Notes: generated by a model from the letters alone, not told the origin. DNA of 12,107 nt from JBOHHM01 sp050725495 (GCA_050725495.1 JBOHHM010000042.1:1-12107), one strand, 5' to 3'. Positions 1 through 7,694 are shown, counted from the stretch's first letter. A program made the numbers and translations.

Positions 1-2
1 CC

Positions 3-461
3 GAAGGGCTGGTCACCATGAAAGTGCGCCGCGGCGCCTATGTGACCGAGGTGTCCGAGCGCGACCTGGCCGACGTCTACCACCTGCTCAGCCTGCTCGA
101 AAGCGATGCCGCCGGCGTCGTGGCGACCCGGGCCACCGACGCGCAGCTGCGCGAGCTGCAGGCCCTGCATGCCGAGCTGGAAGCCGCTGTCGGCGACCGT
201 GACCAGTTCTTCGCCATCAATGAGCGCTTCCACATGCGCCTGCTGCAAATCGCCGACAACCGATGGCGCGACCAGATGGTGGCCGACCTGCGCAAGGTCA
301 TGAAGCTCAACCGGCATAACTCGCTTCTCAAGTCGGGCCGCATCGAGGAGTCGCTGCAGGAACACCGCGCCGTGATGGCCGCCCTGAGCGTCCGCGACGC
401 CGCAGCCACCGTGCAACGCATGCAGGAACACTTTCGCAACGGGCTGGAAGCGGCAGCCTGA
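3..461 (+). CDS. GntR-family transcriptional regulator, FCD domain (5' end outside window)
   Basis: The reading frame is open from base 3, with codons E-G-L-V-T before the first Met at 18. These residues read as the last part of a GntR winged-helix domain (EGLVTMKVRRGAYV, the wing). The true start is therefore left of the window and the Met at 18 is internal. The remainder is an all-helical FCD ligand-binding domain. Its landmarks are NERFH, a position where many FCD proteins have D-x3-H, then QEHRAVMAAL followed by RD and MQEHF, which supply the His residues that bind a metal or organic acid in this family. It is probably a ligand-responsive DNA-binding regulator, often a repressor of catabolic or transport genes. 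The ligand is unknown. The EamA transporter begins about 210 bp downstream on the same strand, but the spacer and its repeat argue against a tight operon. Confidence 0.9.
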   Translation, partial: EGLVTMKVRRGAYVTEVSERDLADVYHLLSLLESDAAGVVATRATDAQLRELQALHAELEAAVGDRDQFFAINERFHMRLLQIADNRWRDQMVADLRKVMKLNRHNSLLKSGRIEESLQEHRAVMAALSVRDAAATVQRMQEHFRNGLEAAA

Positions 462-471
462 AGCCTGCCGG

Positions 472-513
472 TTGCTATTAAACATATAGCGACCCACGCC
501 CTCCTGGCCAGGG
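472..513. repeat. Short dispersed intergenic repeat, copy 1
   Basis: TTGCTAT (472-478) and ATAGC (486-490) form one small hairpin; GCTAT at 474-478 pairs with 486-490. CCCT (499-502) and AGGG (510-513) form a second. The 42 bases align without gaps to 6541-6582 with 30 identities by eye. It lies in the spacer between the GntR-type gene and the transporter. I recall a TTGCTAT...ATAGC...GCCC...AGGGC repeat type in Comamonadaceae intergenic DNA; that link is from memory. Confidence 0.6.
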
Positions 514-687
514 TCGATGGCATTGTTGGCTCAAAAACTTGAGCCAATCCCGGCGTTGCCTGGCATGCGGCCCCGGGCTTGATCGTTCGCACGCCCGCCG
601 GAATCTGAGCTGGCCCCGATTGCGCCAACGGCCCGAAGCTGGGAGCATGGCAGCCGGCAGGAACAGACTCAATGAATGGGACGACTC

Positions 688-1587
688 ATGATCTCGACGA
701 CACAGGTGACCGCGCTGACTGTGCTGGCCATGCTGGCGTTTGCCGGCAATTCCCTGCTGTGCCGCATGGCGCTGGCGCACACGGGCATTGACGCGGCGAG
801 CTTCACCTCGATTCGCCTCGTCTCGGGCGCCCTCACCCTTGGGCTGATCGTTGCGCTGCGTGACCGCGCCGGGGCCAGGCCAGTTGCCACCGCCGGCCCG
901 GCCGGCAACTGGCCTTCGGCCTTCGCGCTGTTCGCTTATGCCGCGGCCTTTTCATTTGCCTATCTGAGCCTGACGGCGGCCACCGGGGCCCTGCTGCTGT
1001 TCGGCGCCGTCCAGACCACGATGATCGGCTGGGGCCTGTGGAGCGGTGAACGCTTGCGCGGGCCGCAGGCGGCAGGGCTGGTCGTCGCTCTGGGCGGCCT
1101 GGTGGGCTTGCTGCTGCCCGGGCTTTCGGCGCCACCGCTCCTGGGAGCCGGGCTGATGCTGGCTGCGGGCGTGGCCTGGGGTGCCTATTCCCTGCGGGGC
1201 AAGAGTGGCGGCAAGGGCCATGCGGGGAGCGACCCCACGCGGGTCACGGCCGGCAATTTTCTGAGGTCCATGGCTTTTACCGCCGTCTTGAGCCTGGCCA
1301 TGCTGCCCCAGGCATCACTGGACAGCGCGGGCATGGGCTATGCGGTGGCCTCGGGAGCCCTGGCCTCGGGGCTGGGCTATGCCGTCTGGTACACCGCGCT
1401 GCGCGGCCTGCAGGCCGCCAGCGCGGCCACAGTGCAGCTCAGTGTGCCTGTGATCGCGGCGCTGGGGGGCACGGTGCTCCTGAGTGAACCCCTGACGCTG
1501 CGCCTGCTGCTCTGCTCGGCCGCGATTCTGGGTGGCATTGCCCTGGTCATTGCCCGGCCGCAGCGCAGCGAAGCCGCGAAAAGCTAG
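688..1587 (+). CDS. DMT-superfamily transporter, EamA family
   Basis: This is an inner-membrane protein of about 299 residues. It has roughly ten hydrophobic segments arranged as two EamA repeats, about 1-145 and 150-295. The N-terminal repeat begins with TVLAMLAFAGNSLLCRMAL. The C-terminal repeat carries the typical LGYAVWYTALRGL, ATVQLSVPVIAALGG and LSEPLTLRLLL stretches. Family members export or import small metabolites such as amino acids, purines or sugars, and the substrate cannot be read from the sequence. Two in-frame ATGs lie at 676 and 688. I chose 688 because GGGA ends 6 bases before it, while the nearest purine run for 676 (AGGA, 659-662) is 13 bases away. The gene ends 11 bp before the convergent spoVR stop. 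The GntR-type regulator upstream may control it, but this is inference from position. Confidence 0.88.
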   Translation: MISTTQVTALTVLAMLAFAGNSLLCRMALAHTGIDAASFTSIRLVSGALTLGLIVALRDRAGARPVATAGPAGNWPSAFALFAYAAAFSFAYLSLTAATGALLLFGAVQTTMIGWGLWSGERLRGPQAAGLVVALGGLVGLLLPGLSAPPLLGAGLMLAAGVAWGAYSLRGKSGGKGHAGSDPTRVTAGNFLRSMAFTAVLSLAMLPQASLDSAGMGYAVASGALASGLGYAVWYTALRGLQAASAATVQLSVPVIAALGGTVLLSEPLTLRLLLCSAAILGGIALVIARPQRSEAAKS

Positions 1588-1598
1588 GACCCGCGCGC

Positions 1599-3167
1599 TC
1601 AGGGCGCAGGCGGCGTCACTTCCCAGTGCTGCACGACTTTGCCGTGCTTGTCCACGCTTTCGAGCCGTACGCTGAAGCCCCACAAGCGCGCAACATGTTT
1701 CATAACCTCATGCGCCTCGTCGTTGAGCGGCCGGTCGTTGTGCCGCGTGTGGCGCAAGGTCAGCGCGCGGTCGCCGCGAACATCGACATTCCAGACCTGG
1801 ATGTTGGGCTCGCGGTAGTTCACGTCGTACTGGTGCGACAGCGCTTCGCGCACATGGCGGTAACCCATTTCGTCATGGATGGCGGAGACTTCGAGCTCGC
1901 TCTCGGCGGCGTTGTCCACAATCGAGAACAGGCGGAACTCGCGCATCAGGCGCGGCGAGAGGTACTGCCCGATGAAGCTCTCGTCGCGGAAGTCGCGCAT
2001 TGCGTAGTCCAGCGTCTCGATCCAGTTGGAGCCGGCGATGTCCGGAAACCACTCCCTGTCCTCGTCGGTGGGGTCCTGACAGATGCGCCTGAGATCGCTG
2101 AACATGGAGAAGCCCAGCGTGTAAGGGTTGATGCCACTGAAAGCCGGATGCGTGATCGGGGGCTGATAGATCACGTTCGTGTGCGAGCGCAGGAACTCGA
2201 TCATGAAGCCGTCGGTCAGCCAGCCCTCGTCGTACATGGCGTTGAGCAAGGTGTAATGCCAGAACGTGGCCCAGCCCTCGTTCATGACCTGAGTTTGCCG
2301 CTGCGGGTAGAAGTACTGCGCAATCTTGCGCACGATGCGCACGATTTCGCGCTGCCAGGGTTCGAGCAGGGGCGCATTTTTCTCGATGAAGTAGAGAAGG
2401 TTTTCCTGGGGCTCGGGCGGAAAACGGCGAACCTTTTTCTCCACCTGTTTTTCCGCCATCTTGGGCAGAGTGCGCCACAGGTCATTGACCTGCTGCTGCA
2501 AATAGGCCTCGCGGTCCTTGCGTCGCAACTCCTCTTGGGCCAGCGAGAGCTTCTGCGAGCGGCGGTAGCGGTCCACCCCGTGGCTCATCAGGGCGTGGCA
2601 GCTGTCGAGCAGCTCCTCGACAGCGTCCATCCCGTGACGCTCCTCGCATTCGGCGACGTAGTCGCGCGCATAGACCAGGTAGTCGATGATCGACTCGGCG
2701 TCGGTCCACATGTGGAACAGGTAGTTGCCCTTGAAAAAGGAGTTGTGGCCGTAGCAGGCATGGGCTATCACCAGTGCCTGCATGGGCATGGTGTTTTCCT
2801 CCATCAGATAGGCGATGCAGGGGTTGGAGTTGATCACGATCTCGTAGGCCAGCCCCATGTGGCCGCGGCGATAGCTTTTTTCGTTGGTGATGAACTGTTT
2901 GCCAAAGGACCAGTGCCGGTAGTTCACCGGCATGCCCACCGAGGCATAGGCGTCGATCATCTGCCCGGCGGTGATGACCTCGATCTGCACCGGGTAGGTA
3001 TCCAGGTCGAAGCGCCGAGCCATGCGCGCGATCGCTTCGTGGTAGGTCTCGATCAGCTCGAACGACCAGTCCGAGGGGCTGGGCAGGGGCTCGCGACGGC
3101 GCTCGCCACGCAACGACTCGGGATGCGGCTTGGGGCGGACGACAGCGCGCGGTCTGGGCTTGCTCAC
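1599..3167 (-). CDS. spoVR: SpoVR family protein (YcgB-like)
   Basis: The 522-residue soluble protein matches the SpoVR/YcgB family along its full length. Landmarks are YPVQIEVITAGQMIDAY (58-74), VNYRHWSFGKQF (81-92), GLAYEIVINSNP (105-116), AHACYGHNSFF (135-145), MNEGWATFWHYTLLN (295-309) and HPAFSGINPYTLGFSMF (340-356). Known background: Bacillus SpoVR affects spore cortex formation, and enteric YcgB is a stationary-phase protein. No accepted biochemical activity is known to me. The start is GTG at 3167 with AGGGGG about 6 bases upstream. The GTGA sequence overlaps the yeaH stop by 4 bp, suggesting translational coupling as the third gene of the prkA operon. The first 30 residues are basic, Pro-rich and probably disordered. 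The His pair H136/H141 plus E297 and H304 look like possible metal ligands, which is inference. Confidence 0.95.
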   Translation of the reverse strand: MSKPRPRAVVRPKPHPESLRGERRREPLPSPSDWSFELIETYHEAIARMARRFDLDTYPVQIEVITAGQMIDAYASVGMPVNYRHWSFGKQFITNEKSYRRGHMGLAYEIVINSNPCIAYLMEENTMPMQALVIAHACYGHNSFFKGNYLFHMWTDAESIIDYLVYARDYVAECEERHGMDAVEELLDSCHALMSHGVDRYRRSQKLSLAQEELRRKDREAYLQQQVNDLWRTLPKMAEKQVEKKVRRFPPEPQENLLYFIEKNAPLLEPWQREIVRIVRKIAQYFYPQRQTQVMNEGWATFWHYTLLNAMYDEGWLTDGFMIEFLRSHTNVIYQPPITHPAFSGINPYTLGFSMFSDLRRICQDPTDEDREWFPDIAGSNWIETLDYAMRDFRDESFIGQYLSPRLMREFRLFSIVDNAAESELEVSAIHDEMGYRHVREALSHQYDVNYREPNIQVWNVDVRGDRALTLRHTRHNDRPLNDEAHEVMKHVARLWGFSVRLESVDKHGKVVQHWEVTPPAP

Positions 3168-4435
3168 GTGCTGCCCCCCTTTTTGAACAGCTCACGGAAC
3201 ACCGGGTAGATCTCCGACGCTCCGCTGATCTTCTGCATCGCAAAATGGGGGCTGATCTCTTGCACCTGGGTGTATTCCTCCCAGAGGTTCTGGTTCTCCT
3301 CGGCCACCTGCACATAGGCGAAATAGCGCGACACGGGCAACAGCTTCTCGACCAGCAGTTCGCGGCATTTGGCCGAATCCTGGTGCCAGTTGTCGCCGTC
3401 AGAGGCCTGCGCGCCATAGATGTTCCAATCGTGCGGGGAATAGCGCGCGCGGATGATCTCGTGCATCAGGGTCAGGGCGCTGGACACCACGGTGCCACCG
3501 CTTTCGGTCGACTGGAAGAACTCCTCTTCGGAAACTTCGGACGCCTGGGTGTGATGGCGGATGAAGACCACATCAGTCCTCTCGTAGTGCCGCATCAGAA
3601 AGAGGTAGAGCAGGATGAAGAAGCGCTTGGCGATGTCCTTGCGCGCCTCGTCCATGGAACCCGAAACGTCCATCAGGCAGAACATCACGGCCTTGGCGGT
3701 AGGCAACGGCACCCTGACCAGGTTGCGGTAGCGCAGGTCGAACGGGTCAAGAAACGGAATCCGCCTGAGCCGGCGGCGCGCCGTTTCGATACTGGCCTTC
3801 AGCGAGAGGATTTCGTTGCGCGGCGTTTGCGCGTCACGCAGCGCCAAGGCGAGCTGCGCCTCCAGCTCGCGCAACTGGCGTCGCAGGTCGGCGCCCATGG
3901 CGATGCGCCGACTCAGAGCGACGCGCATGGAGCGCACCACATGGAGGTTGGTGGGCGTTCCCTCGGAAATGAAGCCGGCGCGCCGCGTTTTCCATTCCGG
4001 CGCATCGGGCAGAAGCTGCGTGCGCACGAGGTGCGGCAGGGCCAGATCGTCGAAGAAGTACTGCATGAACTCTTCACGCGAGATACGGAACACGAAATCG
4101 TCTTCGCCCGTGCCGTCCGGGCTGGCGCCCGAACCCATCCCGCCCGCGCCGCCGCCTCGCGGGCGCTCGATGCGGTCGCCGCGCACATACTCGCGGTTGC
4201 CGGGGTGGACCATCTCGCGCGTGCCGCCCGGCCCGTGGCCAAACACCGGCTCCGACACATCGCGTCTCGGTATGGTGATGTCTTCGCCCCGCTCGACGTC
4301 CTTGATGCTGCGGCCGGCCACGGCCCGGCGCACGACGTCCCTGATCTGATCGCGGTAGCGGCGCAGGAAACGCTCGCGATTGCCAATCGACTTGTTCTTG
4401 CCCGACGGGCGCCGATCGATGATTTGCTGGAGCAT
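3164..4435 (-). CDS. yeaH: YeaH/YhbH family (DUF444) protein with VWA-like domain
   Basis: The 423-residue protein closely resembles E. coli YeaH throughout. The N-terminal LQQIIDRRPSGKNKSIGNRE is followed by SEPVFGHGPGG (61-71), HPGN and a Gly-rich linker around 94-103, then FVFRISREEF. The C-terminal half is von Willebrand A-like: CLMDVSGSMD with D256, S258 and S260 as a MIDAS-type metal site, GGTVVSSA with T315, and QASDGDN with D346. Such proteins act as partners or adaptors of AAA+ ATPases, here presumably PrkA encoded just upstream; that pairing is inference. The ATG at 4435 is preferred because GGAG (4447-4444) sits 8 bases upstream. The in-frame GTG at 4444 overlaps that site and would only add three residues. 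The gap to the prkA stop is 20 bp, and the 3' end overlaps the spoVR start. A YeaH role in the nitrogen-starvation response is known in E. coli. Confidence 0.95.
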   Translation of the reverse strand: MLQQIIDRRPSGKNKSIGNRERFLRRYRDQIRDVVRRAVAGRSIKDVERGEDITIPRRDVSEPVFGHGPGGTREMVHPGNREYVRGDRIERPRGGGAGGMGSGASPDGTGEDDFVFRISREEFMQYFFDDLALPHLVRTQLLPDAPEWKTRRAGFISEGTPTNLHVVRSMRVALSRRIAMGADLRRQLRELEAQLALALRDAQTPRNEILSLKASIETARRRLRRIPFLDPFDLRYRNLVRVPLPTAKAVMFCLMDVSGSMDEARKDIAKRFFILLYLFLMRHYERTDVVFIRHHTQASEVSEEEFFQSTESGGTVVSSALTLMHEIIRARYSPHDWNIYGAQASDGDNWHQDSAKCRELLVEKLLPVSRYFAYVQVAEENQNLWEEYTQVQEISPHFAMQKISGASEIYPVFRELFKKGGST

Positions 4436-4455
4436 GGGTGGCACTCCAACGGTAG

Positions 4456-6378
4456 TCAGGAGCTCCTGCGAACCCTGAGATACCAGTCACACAGCAGGCG
4501 CACTTGCCGCGGGGTGTAGCCCTTGGAGACCATGCGGTTGACAAAGTCCTCGTGCTTCTTCTGTTCGTCCGCGCTGGCCTTTGCGTTGAAGGAGATTACC
4601 GGCAGCAGGTCTTCGGTGTTCGAGAACATTTTCTTCTCGATCACGGCGCGCAGTTTTTCGTAGCTGGTCCAGGCCGGATTCTTGCCGTGGTTGCTGGCTC
4701 GGGCGCGCAGCACGAAGTTGACGATTTCGTTGCGGAAGTCCTTGGGGTTGCTGATGCCGGCCGGTTTTTCGATCTTCTCGAGTTCGGCGTTGAGCGCCGC
4801 CCGGTCAAAGATCTCGCCGGTGTCGGTGTCGCGGTATTCCTGGTCCTGGATCCAGAAGTCCGCGTAGGTCACATAGCGGTCGAAGATGTTCTGCCCGTAT
4901 TCCGAATAAGACTCCAGGTAAGCGGTCTGGATCTCCTTGCCGATGAACTCGGCATAGCGCGCCGCCAGTTGCTCCTTGATGAAGGCCAGGTACTTCTGCT
5001 CGGTCTCGGCCGGGAACTGTTCGCGCTCGATCTGCTGCTCGAGCACATACATCAGGTGCACCGGGTTGGCGGCGATTTCGGTGGAGTCGAAATTGAACAC
5101 CTTGGACAGGATCTTGAACGAGAAGCGGGTCGAGACCCCGTTCATGCCCTCGTCCACGCCCGCATAGTCGCGGTACTCCTGGTAACTCTTGGCCTTCGGA
5201 TCGGTGTCCTTCAGGCTCTCGCCGTCATAGACCTGCAGCTTGCTGAAGATGCTGGAATTCTCGGGCTCTTTCAGCCGGGTCAGCACCGCGAACTGCGCCA
5301 TCATCTTCAGCGTGCCGGGCGCGCAGACCGCGCCGGACAGCGAGGAATTGCGGATCAGCTTCTCGTAGATCTTGACCTCTTCCGAGGCCCGCAGGCAGTA
5401 CGGCACCTTGACGATGAAGATCCGGTCGAGCAAGGCCTCGTTGTTCCTGTTGTTCTTGAACGCCTTCCATTCGCTTTCGTTCGAGTGCGCCATCACGATG
5501 CCGTCGAACGGAATCGCGCCAAGGCCTTCCGTGCCCTTGAAGTTGCCTTCCTGGGTCGCAGTCAGCAGGGGGTGAAGCACCTTGATCGGGGCCTTGAACA
5601 TTTCGACGAATTCCAGCAGGCCCTGGTTGGCCAGGCACAGGCCGCCCGAGTAGCTGTAGGCGTCCGGATCGTCCTGGGCGAAGGTTTCGAGCTTGCGGAT
5701 GTCGACCTTGCCAACCAGCGAGGAGATGTCCTGGTTGTTTTCGTCGCCGGGCTCGGTTTTGGCAATGGCGTGCTGCTTCAAAACCGAGGGATAGCGCTTG
5801 ACGACGCGGAACTTGCGGATGTCGCCGCCGTATTCCTCGAGTCGCTTGACCGCCCACGGGGACATGATGCGCTGCAGGTAGCGCGGCTCGATGCCGTACT
5901 GGGCCAGGAGCACCGGGCCGTCTTCGGCATTGTTGAACAGGCCCAGCGGCGACTCGTTGACTGGCGAGCCTTTCAGCGAATAAAAGGGCACCTGCTCCAT
6001 CAGCTGTTTGAGCCGCTCGGCAATCGAGGACTTGCCACCGCCCACCGGCCCCAGCAGATACAGGATTTGCTTCTTCTCTTCGAGTCCTTGCGCGCCATGA
6101 CGGAAGTAGGCCACGACCTGCTCGATCGGGTCTTCCAGGCCGTAGAAGTCGCGAAACGCCGGGTAGATCTTGATGACCTTGTTGCCGAAAATGCGCGACA
6201 GGCGCTGGTCATGGCGCGTGTCGAACACCTCGGGCTCGCCAATGGCGGCCAACATGCGCTCGGCAGCCGTGGCGTAGGCCAGGTGATTGCGCTTGCACAG
6301 CTCAAGGTAATCCTCAAGCGACAGCTCCTCCTCCCGCGTCTGCTCGTAACGCGCCAGAAAGTTGTGGACGACATCCAT
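4456..6378 (-). CDS. prkA: PrkA family AAA+ / serine kinase-like protein (YeaG)
   Basis: This 640-residue protein is near the 644 of E. coli YeaG and alike throughout. The N-terminal AAA domain (about 1-370) carries Walker A GPVGGGKSS (110-118, with K116 and S117), EPGDENNQDIS (209-219), HPLLTATQEGNFKG and HSNESEWKAFKNN. The C-terminal PrkA kinase-like region includes KEPENSSI, YDGESLKDTDPKAKSYQEY, GMNGVSTRFSFK, SEYGQNIFDRYVTYADFW and QVRLLCDWYLRVR. Family members are described as serine kinases, and B. subtilis PrkA has also been reported as an ATP-dependent protease, so the activity should be left open. The start is ATG 6378, preceded by AAGGAGGT at 5 bases. An in-frame GTG at 6417 gives 13 extra, non-conserved residues and is rejected. 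It is the first gene of the prkA-yeaH-spoVR operon, and its promoter must lie in the AT-rich spacer upstream. Confidence 0.96.
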   Translation of the reverse strand: MDVVHNFLARYEQTREEELSLEDYLELCKRNHLAYATAAERMLAAIGEPEVFDTRHDQRLSRIFGNKVIKIYPAFRDFYGLEDPIEQVVAYFRHGAQGLEEKKQILYLLGPVGGGKSSIAERLKQLMEQVPFYSLKGSPVNESPLGLFNNAEDGPVLLAQYGIEPRYLQRIMSPWAVKRLEEYGGDIRKFRVVKRYPSVLKQHAIAKTEPGDENNQDISSLVGKVDIRKLETFAQDDPDAYSYSGGLCLANQGLLEFVEMFKAPIKVLHPLLTATQEGNFKGTEGLGAIPFDGIVMAHSNESEWKAFKNNRNNEALLDRIFIVKVPYCLRASEEVKIYEKLIRNSSLSGAVCAPGTLKMMAQFAVLTRLKEPENSSIFSKLQVYDGESLKDTDPKAKSYQEYRDYAGVDEGMNGVSTRFSFKILSKVFNFDSTEIAANPVHLMYVLEQQIEREQFPAETEQKYLAFIKEQLAARYAEFIGKEIQTAYLESYSEYGQNIFDRYVTYADFWIQDQEYRDTDTGEIFDRAALNAELEKIEKPAGISNPKDFRNEIVNFVLRARASNHGKNPAWTSYEKLRAVIEKKMFSNTEDLLPVISFNAKASADEQKKHEDFVNRMVSKGYTPRQVRLLCDWYLRVRRSS

Positions 6379-6503
6379 ATAACCTCCTTCGTGAGCGGTG
6401 GTTGAAGGACTGCTCACCCCCTCAGTGTTGGCCAGCCCCCTCTACCGCGCGCATGACCCAAATGTATACCTGGAGCCAGCTATTGAATAGACTGAATTGC
6501 CAT

Positions 6504-6528
6504 AAAAAAGTTCTTGTGTGACTTTTTT
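6504..6528. promoter_or_regulatory. AT-rich inverted repeat upstream of prkA (operator-like)
   Basis: AAAAAAGT (6504-6511) and ACTTTTTT (6521-6528) are a perfect 8-bp inverted repeat around a 9-base spacer. It lies in the AT-rich part of the dusA-prkA spacer, about 125 bp upstream of the prkA start. It could be a protein-binding site or a weak hairpin downstream of dusA. I could not place a convincing sigma-70 or sigma-54 promoter beside it. Confidence 0.35.
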
Positions 6529-6540
6529 GCCGATTTCGTT

Positions 6541-6583
6541 TTGCTATAAAATGAATAGCAAACGACGCCCTTTCTGCAAGGGC
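6541..6583. repeat. Short dispersed intergenic repeat, copy 2
   Basis: TTGCTAT (6541-6547) and ATAGCAA (6555-6561) are a perfect 7-bp inverted repeat with a 7-base loop. GCCCTT (6567-6572) and AAGGGC (6578-6583) are a perfect 6-bp inverted repeat with a 5-base loop. The block aligns gaplessly with 472-513. It is bounded exactly by the direct repeat TTTCGTT at 6534-6540 and 6584-6590. It lies downstream of dusA and upstream of prkA. A possible fragment, GCTATTGAATAG, occurs at 6479-6490. Confidence 0.65.
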
Positions 6584-6622
6584 TTTCGTTACTTCACGTT
6601 CACGCAACATCCAGAAACCGCC

Positions 6623-7630
6623 TCACGCGGCTTTTTGCACCGCGTCATGGGCCAGTGCCATCACGTCGCGCGGGTGCAGGCCCTTGAGCTTGTGGTCGCT
6701 CCACACCTGACGCCAGCGGCGCGCACCGGCCAAGCCGTTGCGCAGGCCCAGCATGTGGCGGGCGATCGCGCTCCAGGGGGTGCCGTGCTCGGCCGCCTCG
6801 CGGGCCATGTAGGCCGTCATTTGCTCCTCAACGGCCTCACGTGTCAAGCCGTTGACCCCCGCCTGCGGGCCTGCGCCGTAAAACTCGGCATCCCACTGGG
6901 CCAACCACCAGGGGTTGTGGTAAGCCTCGCGACCTATCATCACGCCGTCCAGGTGGCGTAGCTGCTCGGCCACCTGGTCACTGGTGCTGAAACCGCCGTT
7001 GATCGCGATGGTGAGCTGCGGAAATTCGCGCTTGAGCCGGTGCACCAGCTCGTAGCGCAGCGGCGGCACTTCGCGGTTCTCCTTCGGGGAAACCCCCTGC
7101 AGCCAGGCGTTGCGCGCATGCACGATGAACACCCGGCAGCCGGCCTCGCTGACATGGCCCACAAAGTCGCGCACAAACTCGTAGCTCTCGGTCTTGTCGA
7201 TGCCGATGCGGTGCTTCACAGTGACGGGCACAGCCACCACATCGACCATGGCTTTCACGCAGTCGGCCACCAGCTGCGGTTCGTTCATCAGGCAGGCGCC
7301 AAAGGCTCCGCGCTGAACCCGCTCGGAGGGGCAGCCGCAGTTGAGGTTGATCTCGTCGTAGCCCCACTGCTCACCCAGCCTGGCGCAGTGCGCCAGATCA
7401 GCCGGCTCGCTGCCGCCCAGCTGCAGGGCCACCGGATGCTCCTCGGCGTTGAAGCGCAGGTGCCGCGCCACGTCGCCATGGATCAGCGCGCCGGTGGTCA
7501 CCATCTCGGTGTACAGCAGCGCCTGGCGGGACAACAGGCGGTGGAAATGGCGGCAATGCCGGTCCGTCCAGTCCATCATGGGCGCCACGCAAAGCCGCCA
7601 AGGCTGGGATTTGACAAACTCAGGGGTCAT
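6623..7630 (-). CDS. dusA: tRNA-dihydrouridine(20/20a) synthase DusA
   Basis: This 335-residue flavoenzyme reduces uridines 20/20a of the tRNA D-loop to dihydrouridine with FMN and NADPH in the cytoplasm. The TIM-barrel N-terminal part has CVAPMMDWTDRHCR (14-27), YTEMVTTGALIHGD (40-53), HPVALQLGGSEPADLA and NLNCGCPSERVQRGAFGACL. Within the last, the NCGCPS motif around residues 97-102 holds the catalytic Cys. Further motifs are PVTVKHRIGID, FIVHARNAWLQGVSPKENR and IAINGGF, all typical of DusA rather than DusB or DusC. The start is chosen at ATG 7630, giving the usual family length. A longer frame from ATG 7687 adds 19 residues without conserved character and would run into the divergent promoter region. 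No clear ribosome binding site precedes 7630, so the start is moderately certain. It appears to be transcribed alone. Confidence 0.95.
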   Translation of the reverse strand: MTPEFVKSQPWRLCVAPMMDWTDRHCRHFHRLLSRQALLYTEMVTTGALIHGDVARHLRFNAEEHPVALQLGGSEPADLAHCARLGEQWGYDEINLNCGCPSERVQRGAFGACLMNEPQLVADCVKAMVDVVAVPVTVKHRIGIDKTESYEFVRDFVGHVSEAGCRVFIVHARNAWLQGVSPKENREVPPLRYELVHRLKREFPQLTIAINGGFSTSDQVAEQLRHLDGVMIGREAYHNPWWLAQWDAEFYGAGPQAGVNGLTREAVEEQMTAYMAREAAEHGTPWSAIARHMLGLRNGLAGARRWRQVWSDHKLKGLHPRDVMALAHDAVQKAA

Positions 7631-7665
7631 GGCTGTAATTATCCCTGCTGTGCGCAGTGTGATTA

Positions 7666-7694
7666 TTGGCACCTTCGGACGCAACATCTACATT
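7666..7694 (+). promoter_or_regulatory. Putative sigma-70 promoter for the gene at 7742
   Basis: TTGGCA (7666-7671) resembles a -35 box, followed by 17 bases and TACATT (7689-7694) as a -10 box with four of six consensus bases. It would give a leader of about 40 bases before the ATG at 7742. It lies in the divergent spacer between dusA and this gene. It was picked by eye and is untested. Confidence 0.4.

Noticed and set aside
1626..6405. Long plus-strand open frames (1626-3209, 3245-4519, 4504-6405) opposite spoVR, yeaH and prkA.
   Set aside because: Their translations are Val/His/Leu/Gln/Arg-rich with no domains, as expected from the antisense of GC-rich genes. The minus-strand proteins match known families in full.
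6379..6417. GTG start at 6417 for prkA.
   Set aside because: The ATG at 6378 has an ideal AAGGAGGT 5 bases upstream, and the extra 13 residues are not conserved.
6379..6540. Sigma-54 promoter before prkA, expected from nitrogen control in E. coli.
   Set aside because: No TGGCAC-N5-TTGC pattern was found on the minus strand; partial matches lacked the GC at -12.
6618..6636. CCGC-N5-GCGG hairpin with a T-run at the dusA 3' end.
   Set aside because: The T-run follows on the plus strand, inside the dusA coding sequence. On the dusA strand only TTT follows, and the stem encloses its stop codon, so it is not a convincing terminator for dusA.
7631..7687. ATG at 7687 as dusA start.
   Set aside because: It gives a non-conserved 19-residue extension and would overlap the likely promoter of the gene at 7742.
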